Below, piece by piece: positions 1 to 9,687 of a stretch of DNA of 64,000 nucleotides. Source of the stretch: CANHBY01 sp046342195 (GTDB lineage Bacteria; Pseudomonadota; Gammaproteobacteria; Burkholderiales; Burkholderiaceae_C). The notes under the pieces are model-generated. The model ran no database searches, was not told where the DNA came from, and saw only the letters and a list, made by a program, of their open reading frames with translations. Each line of letters begins with the position of its first letter. The first letter of the stretch is position 1. The stretch is taken from contig JBKDQE010000042.1 in the NCBI GenBank assembly GCA_046342195.1, forward strand, positions 82,406 through 146,405, given 5' to 3'. Made by a program: the position numbers and the translations under genes.

Positions 1-587
1 CTTTCTTTGCTGCTGAAGTTGAGGCGGCCCTGGGGTTCGATGAAGCGAATGCGGGTCAAGACGTTGAGTGTGAAGCGCAAGCGCTCGACGCCTGATAAAT
101 GGGGGCTCCAAAGGTCGGGTTGATTGCTGTACATGACGCGCAAAAAATCGCCAAGATCAGGGCCGCGAAGAACGTCTTCCAGTTCGGCGGCAAGTTGCAG
201 CGTCATGGCAGTGTCCCATTGAGGAACCACCCCGGCATGAACCATGAGCCAGCCATGCGCCAGCACCGCCATATGCTGCTGTTTCAGCCAATGCAAATGT
301 TTTGTGTGGTCTGGGGCGCTCAAAACCTGTGCCAGAGTGTCATGACGATGGGCCGGACGCACCCCTTCAGCAGTGGCCAGTAAATGCCAGTCATGATTGC
401 CCAGCACACAGGTCACGGAGGCGCCCAGGTTTTGAAGCAGGGTCAGTGTTCCCAGAGAGTCAGGCCCCCGGTTGATCAGATCGCCAAGCACGAAAAGGTG
501 ATCCCGGGAACGTGAAAAATTGAGGATTTGCAACAAATGATTCAAAGGCTGGGAACAACCCTGTATATCGCCAATCAAATAGTTCAT
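1..587 (-). CDS. apaH: Symmetrical diadenosine tetraphosphatase, partial (C-terminus off window)
   Basis: Reading the minus strand from the ATG at 587 gives 195 open codons running off the window start. The product begins MNYLIGDIQGC and carries the metallophosphoesterase motifs GDIQGC, GDLINRGPDS, GNHDWHL and a later MVHAG. This order is typical of ApaH, which hydrolyses Ap4A to two ADP in the cytoplasm and limits alarmone dinucleotides. About 80 C-terminal residues of the usual 270-280 are missing because the window ends. It is divergent from the CorC-like gene, with only 48 bp between the starts, so the two promoters must lie in or near that gap. The family call is firm. Confidence 0.9.
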   Translation of the reverse strand, partial: MNYLIGDIQGCSQPLNHLLQILNFSRSRDHLFVLGDLINRGPDSLGTLTLLQNLGASVTCVLGNHDWHLLATAEGVRPAHRHDTLAQVLSAPDHTKHLHWLKQQHMAVLAHGWLMVHAGVVPQWDTAMTLQLAAELEDVLRGPDLGDFLRVMYSNQPDLWSPHLSGVERLRFTLNVLTRIRFIEPQGRLNFSSKE

Positions 588-635
588 GTCATGATTCTGC
601 TACGCTGAACACCCTTTTGGCTACGCGGTAATCGC

Positions 636-1949
636 ATGGATGTTGCTCTTCTGGTTTTTCTGATCATTTTGAACGCTTGGTTTGCCATGTCTGAAATGGC
701 CCTGACTGCCTCACGCAAGGCCTGTCTTCAGGTGATGGTCGAAAGTGGTGATTCTGGCGCCAAAGCCGCTCTGGCCTTGCACGACGACCCCACCCGATTT
801 CTTTCCGTGGTGCAGGTGGGAATCACGTCGATTGGGGTATTGAACGGTATCCTGGGAGACGCCGCTTTTTCAGCGCCCTTCGCAGAATGGCTTATGCACA
901 CCTTGGGTTGGCATGAAAAATCGGCCACGATCAGTGCAACGGCGATGGTCGTGATGGTCATTACCTTTGTCACCATCATCTTTGGCGAGTTGGTGCCTAA
1001 ACGGCTGGGCCAAATGTATCCCGAGGCCGTGGCCCGTTTGGTGGCTCGACCAATGGAATGGTTGTCCCTGATGACGCGCCCTTTTGTGCGCCTGCTCTCG
1101 ATCTGTACTGAAGGTACCTTGCATCTGTTGGGTGTCAAACTGGATGCTTCACGCAGTGTCACTGAAGCTGAAATTGCCGCCAGCCTCGAAGAGGGCCTGG
1201 ATGCCGGCGTGATTGAAGCCCAGGAGCACCAAATGGTTCGTAACGTGTTTCGCCTGGATGACCGGCAAGTGGGCTCCATGATGATTCCCAGGGCGGAAAT
1301 GACTTGGCTGGATATCAAGCAGTCGCCACAGGAGCTGCTTCGGGTGATTGTCGAGAATGAGCATTCCCGCTACCCCGTATGCCGAGGCGGCCTGGAAGAG
1401 GTGCTGGGAGTGGTGTCGGCCCAAACGCTTTTGCAGCAAATGATGCAGGGCGGCGAGGTTGAACTCACCTCCAGCCTCCAGCAACCGGTTTTTGTGCCCG
1501 AAACACTGTCAGGCATGGAGCTTCTGGATCACTTCAAGGCCTCCTCAGTTCAATTGGTGTTTGTGGTGGATGAATACGGAGAGGTTCAGGGCATGATCAC
1601 CGTACGTGATGTCCTGGAAGCCATCACCGGCGAATTTGGCAATCAGTCTGAGGAGGGTTCTTGGGCTGTTCAACGGGATGATGGCAGCTGGCTGTTTGAC
1701 GGCCTGATTCCTGTTCCTGAACTGAAAGACCGGCTTGAGCTCAAGGCCCTTCCCGAGGAGGACCGTGGCCGCTACAACACGCTGGCCGGAATGATCATGT
1801 TGTTGTTAGGGCATTTGCCTAAAACGGCAGAGAGGGTTGAATGGGAAGGCTGGCGTTTCGAGGTGGTCGATCTGGATGGCAAGCGGATTGACAAGGTGCT
1901 GGCCACGGAAATTCCTTCTGACACAATGACGGAAGGGCTATTGACATAA
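636..1949 (+). CDS. CorC/HlyC-family membrane protein (DUF21-CBS-CBS-CorC_HlyC)
   Basis: A 437-residue inner-membrane protein. The N-terminal DUF21 domain (about 1-180) has hydrophobic segments near residues 1-20, 60-80 and 95-125. A tandem CBS pair follows (about 205-320, with the phrases MMIPRAEMTWLD and FVVDEYGEVQGMITVRDVLE). A C-terminal CorC_HlyC transporter-associated domain (about 345-425) includes YNTLAGMIM. Relatives are called hemolysin-family or magnesium/cobalt efflux proteins. Transport of Mg2+ or Co2+ is known for some members, but the substrate cannot be read here. The full length matches the large paralogues that include the membrane domain, not the short soluble CorC. Confidence 0.88.
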   Translation: MDVALLVFLIILNAWFAMSEMALTASRKACLQVMVESGDSGAKAALALHDDPTRFLSVVQVGITSIGVLNGILGDAAFSAPFAEWLMHTLGWHEKSATISATAMVVMVITFVTIIFGELVPKRLGQMYPEAVARLVARPMEWLSLMTRPFVRLLSICTEGTLHLLGVKLDASRSVTEAEIAASLEEGLDAGVIEAQEHQMVRNVFRLDDRQVGSMMIPRAEMTWLDIKQSPQELLRVIVENEHSRYPVCRGGLEEVLGVVSAQTLLQQMMQGGEVELTSSLQQPVFVPETLSGMELLDHFKASSVQLVFVVDEYGEVQGMITVRDVLEAITGEFGNQSEEGSWAVQRDDGSWLFDGLIPVPELKDRLELKALPEEDRGRYNTLAGMIMLLLGHLPKTAERVEWEGWRFEVVDLDGKRIDKVLATEIPSDTMTEGLLT

Positions 1950-1990
1950 ATAGCAGGTATGAGACGCGCTATCTTGAATCCGGGTACCTT

Positions 1991-2335
1991 ATGAAATTTT
2001 TTCACTTGATCGCCGCTTCGGCTTGTTGGGGTGCCCTATTTTTTGCTCAGCCTGCGTGGGCTTTGCGATGTGGAAATTATTTAATCGATACCGGGTTGCA
2101 AAAATCCGAGGTGCTGATTCGTTGTGGCTCGCCGATGTCCCAGACCAGTCGGTCAGAGAGTCGCAGGGTGGCTCAGCGTGTCGGAACGCCCCAACAGCCG
2201 ATTTTGCTGCAACGGGAAGTATTTGTTCAGGTTGAAGAATGGGTTTACAATTTTGGCCCCACGCAGTTCATGCAGCTTCTTGTTTTTGAAGAAGGGCGTT
2301 TGGTGAAAATTCAGAATTTGGACTATGGACGTTGA
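1991..2335 (+). CDS. DUF2845-family exported small protein
   Basis: A 114-residue protein with a clear Sec signal peptide (MKFFHLIAAS...AWALRCGN, probable cleavage after AWA at about residue 24). The mature part is about 90 residues. It has the DUF2845 pattern: LRCGNYLIDTG near the start, EVLIRCGSP in the middle and VEEWVYNFGP near the end. The two cysteines (RCGN and RCGS) may form a disulfide in the periplasm. Function is unknown for the family. It lies 41 bp after the CorC-like gene on the same strand and may be cotranscribed with it. Confidence 0.8.
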   Translation: MKFFHLIAASACWGALFFAQPAWALRCGNYLIDTGLQKSEVLIRCGSPMSQTSRSESRRVAQRVGTPQQPILLQREVFVQVEEWVYNFGPTQFMQLLVFEEGRLVKIQNLDYGR

Positions 2336-2428
2336 AGTTGACAGAACCGCTGCCAGCTTTGTCGCTGTTGTCACTCTCTTGGGCCTCAAACCATCGTTGG
2401 TTTTTTTCACTTTGCCCTGAGCCAAAAT

Positions 2429-2450
2429 GCATCGTTTTAACAGGCCCTAG
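2429..2450. repeat. Short dispersed REP-like element, truncated copy
   Basis: Contains the string TTTTAACAGGCCCTAG, closely matching the ends of fuller copies at 30422-30474 and 49536-49567. It lies between two convergent genes and overlaps the stop codon (TAG, 2449-2447) of the minus-strand DM13 gene, so the element supplies that gene's end. It could serve as a terminator fragment or be the remnant of a small palindromic mobile element. Confidence 0.5.
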
Positions 2451-2926
2451 CGATAACGGGCTGAGGTAATGAACTGCCGGAAAGCTTCGCACCATACGAT
2501 CACAGTGGTGTAGTCGCGTGGATCAATATGGGCGGGCACCTCAACAATGAATTGATCGAAGGTTTTAACCTCGGCAATTTTCGCCATCAGGGGCTTGAGG
2601 CGCTGGAATGCCTCTTCAGTTTCCACAAATTCAGGTGACAGGTAGAGCTTGTAGTCAGGGCCGGGAGCAAGCTGGCCTTGAAATGTGATGTGTTTTGTGC
2701 CCACCCAGACCTTCCCTTCACCCCAATGCAAGACATCGCTATCGGCCAAATCACGGCGAAAGGTGCCCTGAAACAGACCTTCCCGGGAGGCAGCAAGCAC
2801 GTCTTCAAGGGTGGGGCTCTGCGGGGCTGTCCAGATAGGCAACCAATAGATTCCGGCAGCAAAGCCAATACCGAGGGCCGCCAGATGGGTCAAGGCCCAC
2901 CTGAAAATACGCCGAATGATCACCAT
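2447..2926 (-). CDS. DM13-domain protein with N-terminal membrane anchor
   Basis: A 159-residue protein. Residues 10-30 form one hydrophobic segment (LTHLAALGIGFAAGIYWLPIW), an anchor or uncleaved signal. The rest matches the DM13 domain: GLFQGTFRR..DSDVLHWGEGKVWV, then GPDYKLYLSPEFV, then TTVIVWCEAFRQFI with the conserved WC near the end. DM13 domains are proposed to have redox or electron-transfer roles through that cysteine; no substrate is known. The protein should face the periplasm. Its last codons and stop overlap the short repeat at 2429-2450. It is convergent with the DUF2845 gene. Confidence 0.75.
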   Translation of the reverse strand: MVIIRRIFRWALTHLAALGIGFAAGIYWLPIWTAPQSPTLEDVLAASREGLFQGTFRRDLADSDVLHWGEGKVWVGTKHITFQGQLAPGPDYKLYLSPEFVETEEAFQRLKPLMAKIAEVKTFDQFIVEVPAHIDPRDYTTVIVWCEAFRQFITSARYR

Positions 2927-2988
2927 GGCTTTTTTATTTGGAGATTTTTCAGCATCTCGGCCCCGGTGTTTTTGTCAAGGGCCATCCA

Positions 2989-5748
2989 TCAGGCGGCCAA
3001 GAGTTGCCTCAGCACAAACGGTAAAATGCCGCCGTGCTTGTAGTAGTCGACTTCAATCGGGGTGTCGATGCGGAGCGTCAGGGAAACCTCTTGTGTGCGG
3101 CCGTTGGCCGAGGTGATCACCAGGGTCGCCTCTTGCTGAGGTTTGAGATCGTCACCGAGTTTGATGTCGAAAGTTTCGTCACCCTTGATACCCAGGCTTT
3201 CCCAGCGGTCATGGCCCTTGAATTGCAGAGGCAGCACGCCCATGCCCACCAAGTTGCTGCGATGAATGCGCTCAAAGCTGCGTGCCACCACAGCTTTGAT
3301 GCCCAGCAATTGGGTACCCTTGGCGGCCCAGTCACGTGATGAGCCGGTGCCGTACTCTTCGCCGGCAAAAATGATGGTGGGGATGTTCGCGGCCATGTAC
3401 TTCATGGCGGCGTCGTAGATGAACATCTTCTGGCCCTTTTGCGCACCTTCTTGGTACAGGGTGACCCCGCCTTCTTCGCGCGACCCGTCAGCTTTAGCCG
3501 GAATCATCAGGTTTTTGATGCGCACATTGGCAAAGGTGCCGCGCATCATCACATCGTGATTGCCTCGGCGTGATCCGTAAGAGTTGAAATCGTCCTTGAG
3601 GACTTTGTTTTCTTGCAGCCAAGCGCCTGCCGGCGAGGCCGCTTCGATGGAGCCCGCCGGTGAGATGTGGTCGGTGGTGATGGAGTCACCAAACAGCGCC
3701 ATCGCACGTGCGCCCTGGATGCCGCTAGCCGCCAGCTTGGGCTCCATGGCGAAACCATCGAAGAAAGGGGGTTTGGCAATGTAAGTCGAGGCGGGCCAAC
3801 TATAAACCTCACCAGGTTGGCCCTTGATGGCCTCCCACAGCTTGCCAGGATCGGTGTTGACCTTTTTATAGTTTTCACGGAAGGCTTTGGCATTCATGGC
3901 AAGCTTCATAAGCTGGTCAATTTCTTCGCGGGTGGGCCAGATATCGCCCAGGAATACATCGCGCCCGCCCTGGCCTTTGCCTACGGGCTCAGTCATGAGG
4001 TCTTGCATGACATTGCCTGCTATGGCATAGGCGACCACCAGCGGGGGTGAGGCCAGGAAGTTAGCCTTTAGCTTGGGGTGAATGCGAGCCTCAAAGTTGC
4101 GGTTGCCCGACAGCACCGCTGCACAAATCAACTCGTTTGAGGTAATGGCTTCATTGATGTCAGGGGTGAGGTCTCCGGCATTGCCGATACAGGTGGTGCA
4201 GCCATAGCCCGCGACGTAAAAGCCAAGCTTTTCAAGATAAGGCAGCAGTCCGGCCTTGTCGAGGTATTCGGTGACAATGCGGGAACCGGGGGCCAGTGAG
4301 GTCTTGACGTGGGGCTGGACTTTCAAACCGGCCTCAACGGCCTTCTTGGCCAGCAAGCCTGCCGCCAGCAGCACGCCAGGGTTGGACGTATTGGTGCATG
4401 AGGTAATGGCGGCAATCAGCACATCGCCGTGGTGCAGCGTGATGCCGTCACGGGTTGTCACGGCCTGGCTGAGTTTTTCAGGGAGTTGATTGAAACCATT
4501 TTCAGCCGTGGGTTTGCTGAATAATTCGCGGAATTGCGTCTTGACATGACCGATTTCGATACGATCTTGCGGGCGCTTCGGGCCGGCCAGGCTGGGCGCT
4601 ACGCTGCCCAAGTCAAGCTTGACCACGGAAGAGTAATCGATGTCGCCCGCTTTCGGGGTGCCGTAAAGCTTCTGGGCCTTGAAGTAAGCGGCAAAGGCTT
4701 CGATTTCTTTTTTGGTGCGGCCGGTGCCCTGGAAGTACTCAATGGTTTTGTCATCCACTGGGAAGAAGCCCATGGTGGCGCCATATTCGGGGGCCATGTT
4801 GGCCACAGTGGCCCGGTCAGGCAGGGACAAGCTGGCTGTGCCTTCGCCAAAGAACTCCACAAACTTGCCTACCACCTTGTGCTTGCGCAGCAGTTCGGTC
4901 ACGGTCAAGACCAGGTCGGTGGCTGTGACACCTTCACGCAGGCGACCGGTCAGCTCAAAACCCACGACATCCGGTGTCAAAAAATAGACCGGCTGGCCAA
5001 GCATGCCCGCCTCAGCCTCAATGCCACCCACACCCCAACCCACCACGCCAATGCCATTGATCATGGTGGTATGGCTGTCGGTGCCCACCAAGGAATCAGG
5101 GTAGTACACGCCCGCTTGATCAGTGCCTTTACGCCCCTGATGGACGCCGCGGGCGAGGTATTCAAGGTTGACTTGGTGCACGATGCCAAAGCCCGGGGGT
5201 ACGACACCAAAGGTATCAAAGGCCTGCATGCCCCATTTCATAAATTGGTACCGCTCCTGGTTGCGCTTGAACTCAAGCTTCATGTTCAGATCAAGGGCTT
5301 TTTTGTGGCCGTAGTGGTCCACCATGATCGAGTGGTCAACCACCAAATCGACGGGCACCAGCGGTTCGATACGTTTGGGGTTTTTGCCCATCGCCGAGGC
5401 CACATTGCGCATCGCGGCCAGATCAGCCAAAAGCGGCACGCCGGTGAAGTCTTGCAGCACCACACGGGCAACCACAAACGGGATTTCATCAGTGCGCTCT
5501 GCGTTGGGTTTCCAGTGGGCCAATTGTTCAACATGCTCGGCAGTGACTTTCCGGCCATCGCAGTGGCGCAAAACGCTTTCCAGCACAATACGCAATGACA
5601 CCGGCAGACGCGAGACGTTCGGGAACGCCTTGCTCAGTTCGGGCAATGAATAAAAAAGCCCTTCTTGACCGCTGGGCGTTTTGAAGGTTTTGAGGGTTTT
5701 GGCAAAAGCATGCTTGGGGCGAGAGGGCTTGGCTTGGGCAGTGGTCAT
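2989..5748 (-). CDS. acnA: Aconitate hydratase A
   Basis: A 919-residue protein from the ATG at 5748, chosen because it has the purine-rich stretch AGAGAG upstream and the family start (MTTAQAKPSRPKHAF); the frame is open 73 codons further but that extension is not family-like. The 4Fe-4S cluster motifs are visible: TSCTNTSNPG, and GYGCTTCIGNAG with two further cysteines. The swivel domain near the C-terminus has GEEYGTGSSRDWAAKG and ARSFERIHRSNL. It isomerises citrate to isocitrate in the TCA cycle in the cytoplasm. It lies alone, divergent from sbcB across about 165 bp. Length and motif order fit AcnA/IRP1-type enzymes, not AcnB. Confidence 0.96.
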   Translation of the reverse strand: MTTAQAKPSRPKHAFAKTLKTFKTPSGQEGLFYSLPELSKAFPNVSRLPVSLRIVLESVLRHCDGRKVTAEHVEQLAHWKPNAERTDEIPFVVARVVLQDFTGVPLLADLAAMRNVASAMGKNPKRIEPLVPVDLVVDHSIMVDHYGHKKALDLNMKLEFKRNQERYQFMKWGMQAFDTFGVVPPGFGIVHQVNLEYLARGVHQGRKGTDQAGVYYPDSLVGTDSHTTMINGIGVVGWGVGGIEAEAGMLGQPVYFLTPDVVGFELTGRLREGVTATDLVLTVTELLRKHKVVGKFVEFFGEGTASLSLPDRATVANMAPEYGATMGFFPVDDKTIEYFQGTGRTKKEIEAFAAYFKAQKLYGTPKAGDIDYSSVVKLDLGSVAPSLAGPKRPQDRIEIGHVKTQFRELFSKPTAENGFNQLPEKLSQAVTTRDGITLHHGDVLIAAITSCTNTSNPGVLLAAGLLAKKAVEAGLKVQPHVKTSLAPGSRIVTEYLDKAGLLPYLEKLGFYVAGYGCTTCIGNAGDLTPDINEAITSNELICAAVLSGNRNFEARIHPKLKANFLASPPLVVAYAIAGNVMQDLMTEPVGKGQGGRDVFLGDIWPTREEIDQLMKLAMNAKAFRENYKKVNTDPGKLWEAIKGQPGEVYSWPASTYIAKPPFFDGFAMEPKLAASGIQGARAMALFGDSITTDHISPAGSIEAASPAGAWLQENKVLKDDFNSYGSRRGNHDVMMRGTFANVRIKNLMIPAKADGSREEGGVTLYQEGAQKGQKMFIYDAAMKYMAANIPTIIFAGEEYGTGSSRDWAAKGTQLLGIKAVVARSFERIHRSNLVGMGVLPLQFKGHDRWESLGIKGDETFDIKLGDDLKPQQEATLVITSANGRTQEVSLTLRIDTPIEVDYYKHGGILPFVLRQLLAA

Positions 5749-5912
5749 GGAACTCTCTGGTGAATTGAACTTTTGAATTGTGCACTCTGTGTTGATCTCA
5801 GGGAAGAATTCACCACTCGATGGATGCACTGATGCGACATAAAAATTGACCTCCGTGCCTGTTTGCCATGAATGAAGGCTCAAGAGCCTGTACTTTGCGT
5901 TATCGTTTGATA

Positions 5913-7331
5913 ATGACTGAACCCACTTTTTTTTGGCACGACTACGAAACTTTCGGCAGCGATCCACGGCGCCATCGGCCCTCGCAATTTGCCGGCTTGC
6001 GCACGGATGCCGAGCTCAATGAAATAGGCGAGCCGGTGATGCTGTATTGCAAACCCTCCCCCGATCAACTTCCTGAGCCTGAAGCGTGCTTGCTCACGGG
6101 CATCACGCCGCAACACTGTGAGCGCGAGGGCCTGCTTGAGCATGAGTTTGCCCGCATCATTCATGAACAACTGGCTCGGCCAGGTACGGTCGGGGCAGGT
6201 TACAACTCGATCAAGTTTGATGACGAGGTCACGCGCTTTCTTTTATGGCGCACATTGTTCGACCCTTACGCGCGTGAGTGGCAAAACCAATGCAGCCGCT
6301 GGGATCTTTTTTATGTGGTGCGTTGCGTATACGCCTTCCACCCTGAGCGAATTCAATGGCCGTTGAATGATCAGGGTCTGCCCTCATTCAAGCTTGAACA
6401 CTTGGCTCAGGCGAATCATTTGGTGCTTGATCATGCTCACGATGCCCTGTCAGACGTGCGCACCACGGTGGCCTTGGCTCGGCTCATCAAACGTGAGCTG
6501 CCCCGATTGTGGAGTTTTTGCCTGGGCCTGAAAGACAAGCAAAAGGTCTTGTCTGAAATCGGTGTCGGGCGAGCTTTCTGGCATGTCTCGGGCATGTATG
6601 GTGTGGAGCGTGGCTGTTTGGCGATGGTCTGGCCGCTGGCCCCGCACCCTCGTCATAAAAATGAAATGATCCTCTGGGATTTGTCGCAAGATCCATCGGT
6701 GTTGCGCGGCCTTTCTGCCGAGCAAATTCGTGCCCGATTATTCGTGCGCCAAGCGGACCTGCCCGAAGGGCTGAGCCGTTTGCCCATCAAGACCCTGCAC
6801 CTCAATCAGTCGCCGGTGGTGGTGAGCCATTTACGAACGCTTCGGCCTGAGCTGGCACAGCGCTGGGGTATCGACGTTGATCAGTGCTTGCGCCATGCCG
6901 ACATGCTGGCGCAAACCGAAACCTCCCCGGCTTTGTGGGCAGAAGTTTATCGGCGCGAGGCAGTCGGGCCTGAGCCCGATGTTGATGAAGACCTGTACGG
7001 TGCCTTCCTCAGTGAGCCAGATCGACGCGAGCTGGAGCGTTGCCGTACAAAACCGACAGAAGGGTCACGCGCCCCGGCGTTTTCAGATCATCGATTGAAC
7101 GAATTATGGCTGCGCTACCGAGCTCGAAATTTCCCTCATACCTTATCAAACCCCGAACTCGAGCACTGGAAAGCCCATTGCCTTGAGAAGTTGGGCGACT
7201 TGGAGGTGTACCTTTCGCGGCTTGAAGCCTTGCGCCACGATGAACGGGCCCAGGGAGAAGGTTTGTCAATTCTGCATGCCCTGGCTGAGTATGCCCAACA
7301 GCTTGACCATTGGATTGAGCCTCACCATTGA
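5913..7331 (+). CDS. sbcB: Exodeoxyribonuclease I
   Basis: A 472-residue protein from the ATG at 5913, where the family sequence begins (MTEPTFFWHDYETFG); the 15 codons before it are not family-like. WHDYETFG supplies the first two acidic residues of the DEDDh exonuclease site. AGYNSIKFDDEV and LVLDHAHDALSDVRTT carry the later carboxylates and the histidine. The C-terminal half fits the SH3-like and helical regions that grip ssDNA. It degrades single-stranded DNA 3' to 5', acts with SSB, and takes part in mismatch repair and recombination. Length matches E. coli ExoI (about 475). The SD before the start is weak. Confidence 0.95.
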   Translation: MTEPTFFWHDYETFGSDPRRHRPSQFAGLRTDAELNEIGEPVMLYCKPSPDQLPEPEACLLTGITPQHCEREGLLEHEFARIIHEQLARPGTVGAGYNSIKFDDEVTRFLLWRTLFDPYAREWQNQCSRWDLFYVVRCVYAFHPERIQWPLNDQGLPSFKLEHLAQANHLVLDHAHDALSDVRTTVALARLIKRELPRLWSFCLGLKDKQKVLSEIGVGRAFWHVSGMYGVERGCLAMVWPLAPHPRHKNEMILWDLSQDPSVLRGLSAEQIRARLFVRQADLPEGLSRLPIKTLHLNQSPVVVSHLRTLRPELAQRWGIDVDQCLRHADMLAQTETSPALWAEVYRREAVGPEPDVDEDLYGAFLSEPDRRELERCRTKPTEGSRAPAFSDHRLNELWLRYRARNFPHTLSNPELEHWKAHCLEKLGDLEVYLSRLEALRHDERAQGEGLSILHALAEYAQQLDHWIEPHH

Positions 7332-7519
7332 TGAACCCCTGTTTCCGAAGTCAGAAGCAGTTTCTGCGCATTTGGCGCTGAATATGTCCTTATTTTCTGG
7401 TTTTGCTGGCGGCCTTCGTGCTTAAGCTGGCAGCATTTGTCTCGTGCAGGCCGCGGGCATCGTTTGTCAGAAAACGGTTTGGGCTCAACAGGGTGCCAAG
7501 CCTCGGGAGGTGAAAAATC

Positions 7520-9511
7520 ATGGCGATTGTTCTTCCAGCCCCCAGCCGTCCGCCAGTGAAGGGGGCCCCTGCCATACAGCTTCGGGCCTATCGGCAATGG
7601 AAAACAGGCCAATCTTTTGCTCAAAGAGATCGCTGGGCTGATGCTGCGGAGGCCTTCATTCATGCCTGCCAGTGGCCGCAAGATGGCGCTTACGGTGTGG
7701 CAGCCATTCATGCGCTGATTAAAGCAGGGCAGCCTGAATTGGCCCTTGAGATGGCTCGCCGAAGCCATCTGGCTCACCCTGATTTGACCGTGGCCTATAC
7801 CCTCGAAGCTCATGCTTGGCTGTCTTTGGGGCGTCATTCCGAGGCGGTCAAGACCTTGGCATTGGCTCCGGCTCATCTACCAAAAGACTATGATTTTTGG
7901 GTGTCCCTGGCGGTGGCCTTGCAAAAAGAATCCCGGCATCATGAAGCCATTCAAGTGTTTATGCAGGCCCTGATGATGCGGCTTGATCAGCCACTCACCC
8001 ATTATCACCTGGGGACGTCTTTCAGGGAGCTGGGCATGAAGGCCGAAGCGGCTGAATGTGTTCGCACGGCCTTGGCCTTGGGGCTGGAAGACGGTGAAAT
8101 GTTTGCAAGGGCTCAATTGCTGATTTTAGAACGTGCCGGCTTGGAATGGGCCCGGGCCAATCAGGTGATGGTTGAGCTTCGAGAGGCTGTAGCCAAGCTG
8201 CCTGAGGGTGCGCCAGTCCAGACGGGAGCGTTTCAGCATGCTGTATTGGTGGATGACCCCCTGGAGCAATTGAAGGTGGCCCGACATTTCGCCGCCCATG
8301 CCTCTCAAGCCGTGCCGCAGTGCCCTCGAGTCAGCTCACAGCGTCGGGACGGTCGTGTCAGGGTGGGCTATGCCTCTGCAGATTTTCATAACCACGCCAC
8401 ATCTTATTTGATGGTGGAGATGCTGGAGCATCATGATCGTTCGAAATTTGAGGTATTTTTGTTTTCCAAGGGGCCTGATGATGGCAGCGATATGCAGCGA
8501 CGGATCAAGGCGTCGAGTGAGCACTTTGAGGACGTAAGTGGCTTGAGTTTCCAGCGCATGGCTCAGCATATCTGTGATCTTGATATCGACATTCTGATCG
8601 ACTTGAAAGGGGGAACTCACAACACCCTGTTACCCGCCTTTGGTGCGCGGCCTGCCCGTTTGCAAATTTCTTGGTTGGGGTATCCGGGCACCACAGGAGC
8701 CTCTTACATCGATTATGTGGTGGGTGATCGTGTCGTGACACCCCTTGAGCATGCCCATCATTTCAGCGAAATGATTGCCCAAATGCCTCATTGCTATCAG
8801 CCGAATGATTCAAAACGTCTGAGGCCTTTGCAGGCCGATCGAAAGGCCTGGGGTTTGCCGCAAGAGGCCTTGGTTCTGTGTGGGTTTCATCAGCCCTACA
8901 AAATTTCAGCCGAGGTGTTCGATGTGTGGTGTCGTTTGCTGCATGCTGAGCCACGCGCTGTTTTGTGGCTGTTGAGCTGGAACCCCAGTGTCCAGCCGCG
9001 ACTGACTGAAGAAGCCAAAATCAGGGGTATTGCGGCAGATCGTTTATTTTTTGTGCCGATTCTTCCGCTGGCCGATCATTTGCACCGATTGAGCTGCGCA
9101 GATCTATTTTTGGATGCCTGGCCTTGTCATGCACACACCACAGCCAGCGAAGCCCTGTGGGTGGGGGTGCCCGTGCTGACATGGATCGGGCCCACGTTTG
9201 CGCAGCGTGTTGCCGCCAGCTTGTTGGAGGCCGTCAGCCTGCCGCAGTGCGTGGCTACAGACCTCATCAACTATGAACATAAAGTTCTTGATCTATTGAG
9301 AAACAGCGCAGCTCGACATCAGATCAGGGACCATCTGATCGCTCAAGCCCCTAAGAGCCCCTTATTTGATGGAGCTTGTTTTGCCCATGATTTTGAAGCC
9401 TTATTGCTGCGCATGTGGGAGCGCTATCTTGATGGTCTTCCCCCGGCTCACCTTCCTGCCATCCAGCCAGATTTCACGACTGACGCGCGCAATGACGAGG
9501 GAGCGGCTTGA
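7520..9511 (+). CDS. TPR-containing GT41 glycosyltransferase (O-GlcNAc-transferase/SPINDLY type)
   Basis: A 663-residue cytoplasmic protein. About residues 25-215 are degenerate TPR repeats (WADAAEAFIHACQW, AVKTLALAPAHLP, EAIQVFMQALMMRLDQPLTHYHLG). From about 255 on, the GT41 catalytic region begins with RVRVGYASADFHNHATSYL. It continues with DLKGGTHN, PARLQISWLGYPGTTGASYIDY and CGFHQPYKI. Near residues 537-550 is HTTASEALWVGVPVLTW, the nucleotide-sugar-binding signature. Such enzymes add a sugar to Ser/Thr or Asn of proteins; bacterial members often modify flagellins or adhesins. No obvious acceptor lies beside it. The next gene downstream (177 bp away) is an unknown protein and could be functionally linked, but nothing proves this. 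Confidence 0.85.
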   Translation: MAIVLPAPSRPPVKGAPAIQLRAYRQWKTGQSFAQRDRWADAAEAFIHACQWPQDGAYGVAAIHALIKAGQPELALEMARRSHLAHPDLTVAYTLEAHAWLSLGRHSEAVKTLALAPAHLPKDYDFWVSLAVALQKESRHHEAIQVFMQALMMRLDQPLTHYHLGTSFRELGMKAEAAECVRTALALGLEDGEMFARAQLLILERAGLEWARANQVMVELREAVAKLPEGAPVQTGAFQHAVLVDDPLEQLKVARHFAAHASQAVPQCPRVSSQRRDGRVRVGYASADFHNHATSYLMVEMLEHHDRSKFEVFLFSKGPDDGSDMQRRIKASSEHFEDVSGLSFQRMAQHICDLDIDILIDLKGGTHNTLLPAFGARPARLQISWLGYPGTTGASYIDYVVGDRVVTPLEHAHHFSEMIAQMPHCYQPNDSKRLRPLQADRKAWGLPQEALVLCGFHQPYKISAEVFDVWCRLLHAEPRAVLWLLSWNPSVQPRLTEEAKIRGIAADRLFFVPILPLADHLHRLSCADLFLDAWPCHAHTTASEALWVGVPVLTWIGPTFAQRVAASLLEAVSLPQCVATDLINYEHKVLDLLRNSAARHQIRDHLIAQAPKSPLFDGACFAHDFEALLLRMWERYLDGLPPAHLPAIQPDFTTDARNDEGAA

Positions 9512-9687
9512 ATCATGACGCACCCTCATGCCATCGCTCCGGGTATTCCCTTTTGACAGAAGCTCTGATTTGAAGCAATGTGTAAATTATACACCTTTAT
9601 CAACAGCTTGGCCTTGATGGAGGTTTGCTTAAAAACCGGAAAAAAGAGTTTATCTATCCAAGTTTTTGATGTTGAAAGATAGATGAT

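Noticed and set aside
4534..5598. A 354-codon frame on the plus strand
   Set aside because: It is antisense to acnA, whose protein is unmistakable. The His/Gly-rich product is typical of antisense readings of conserved genes.
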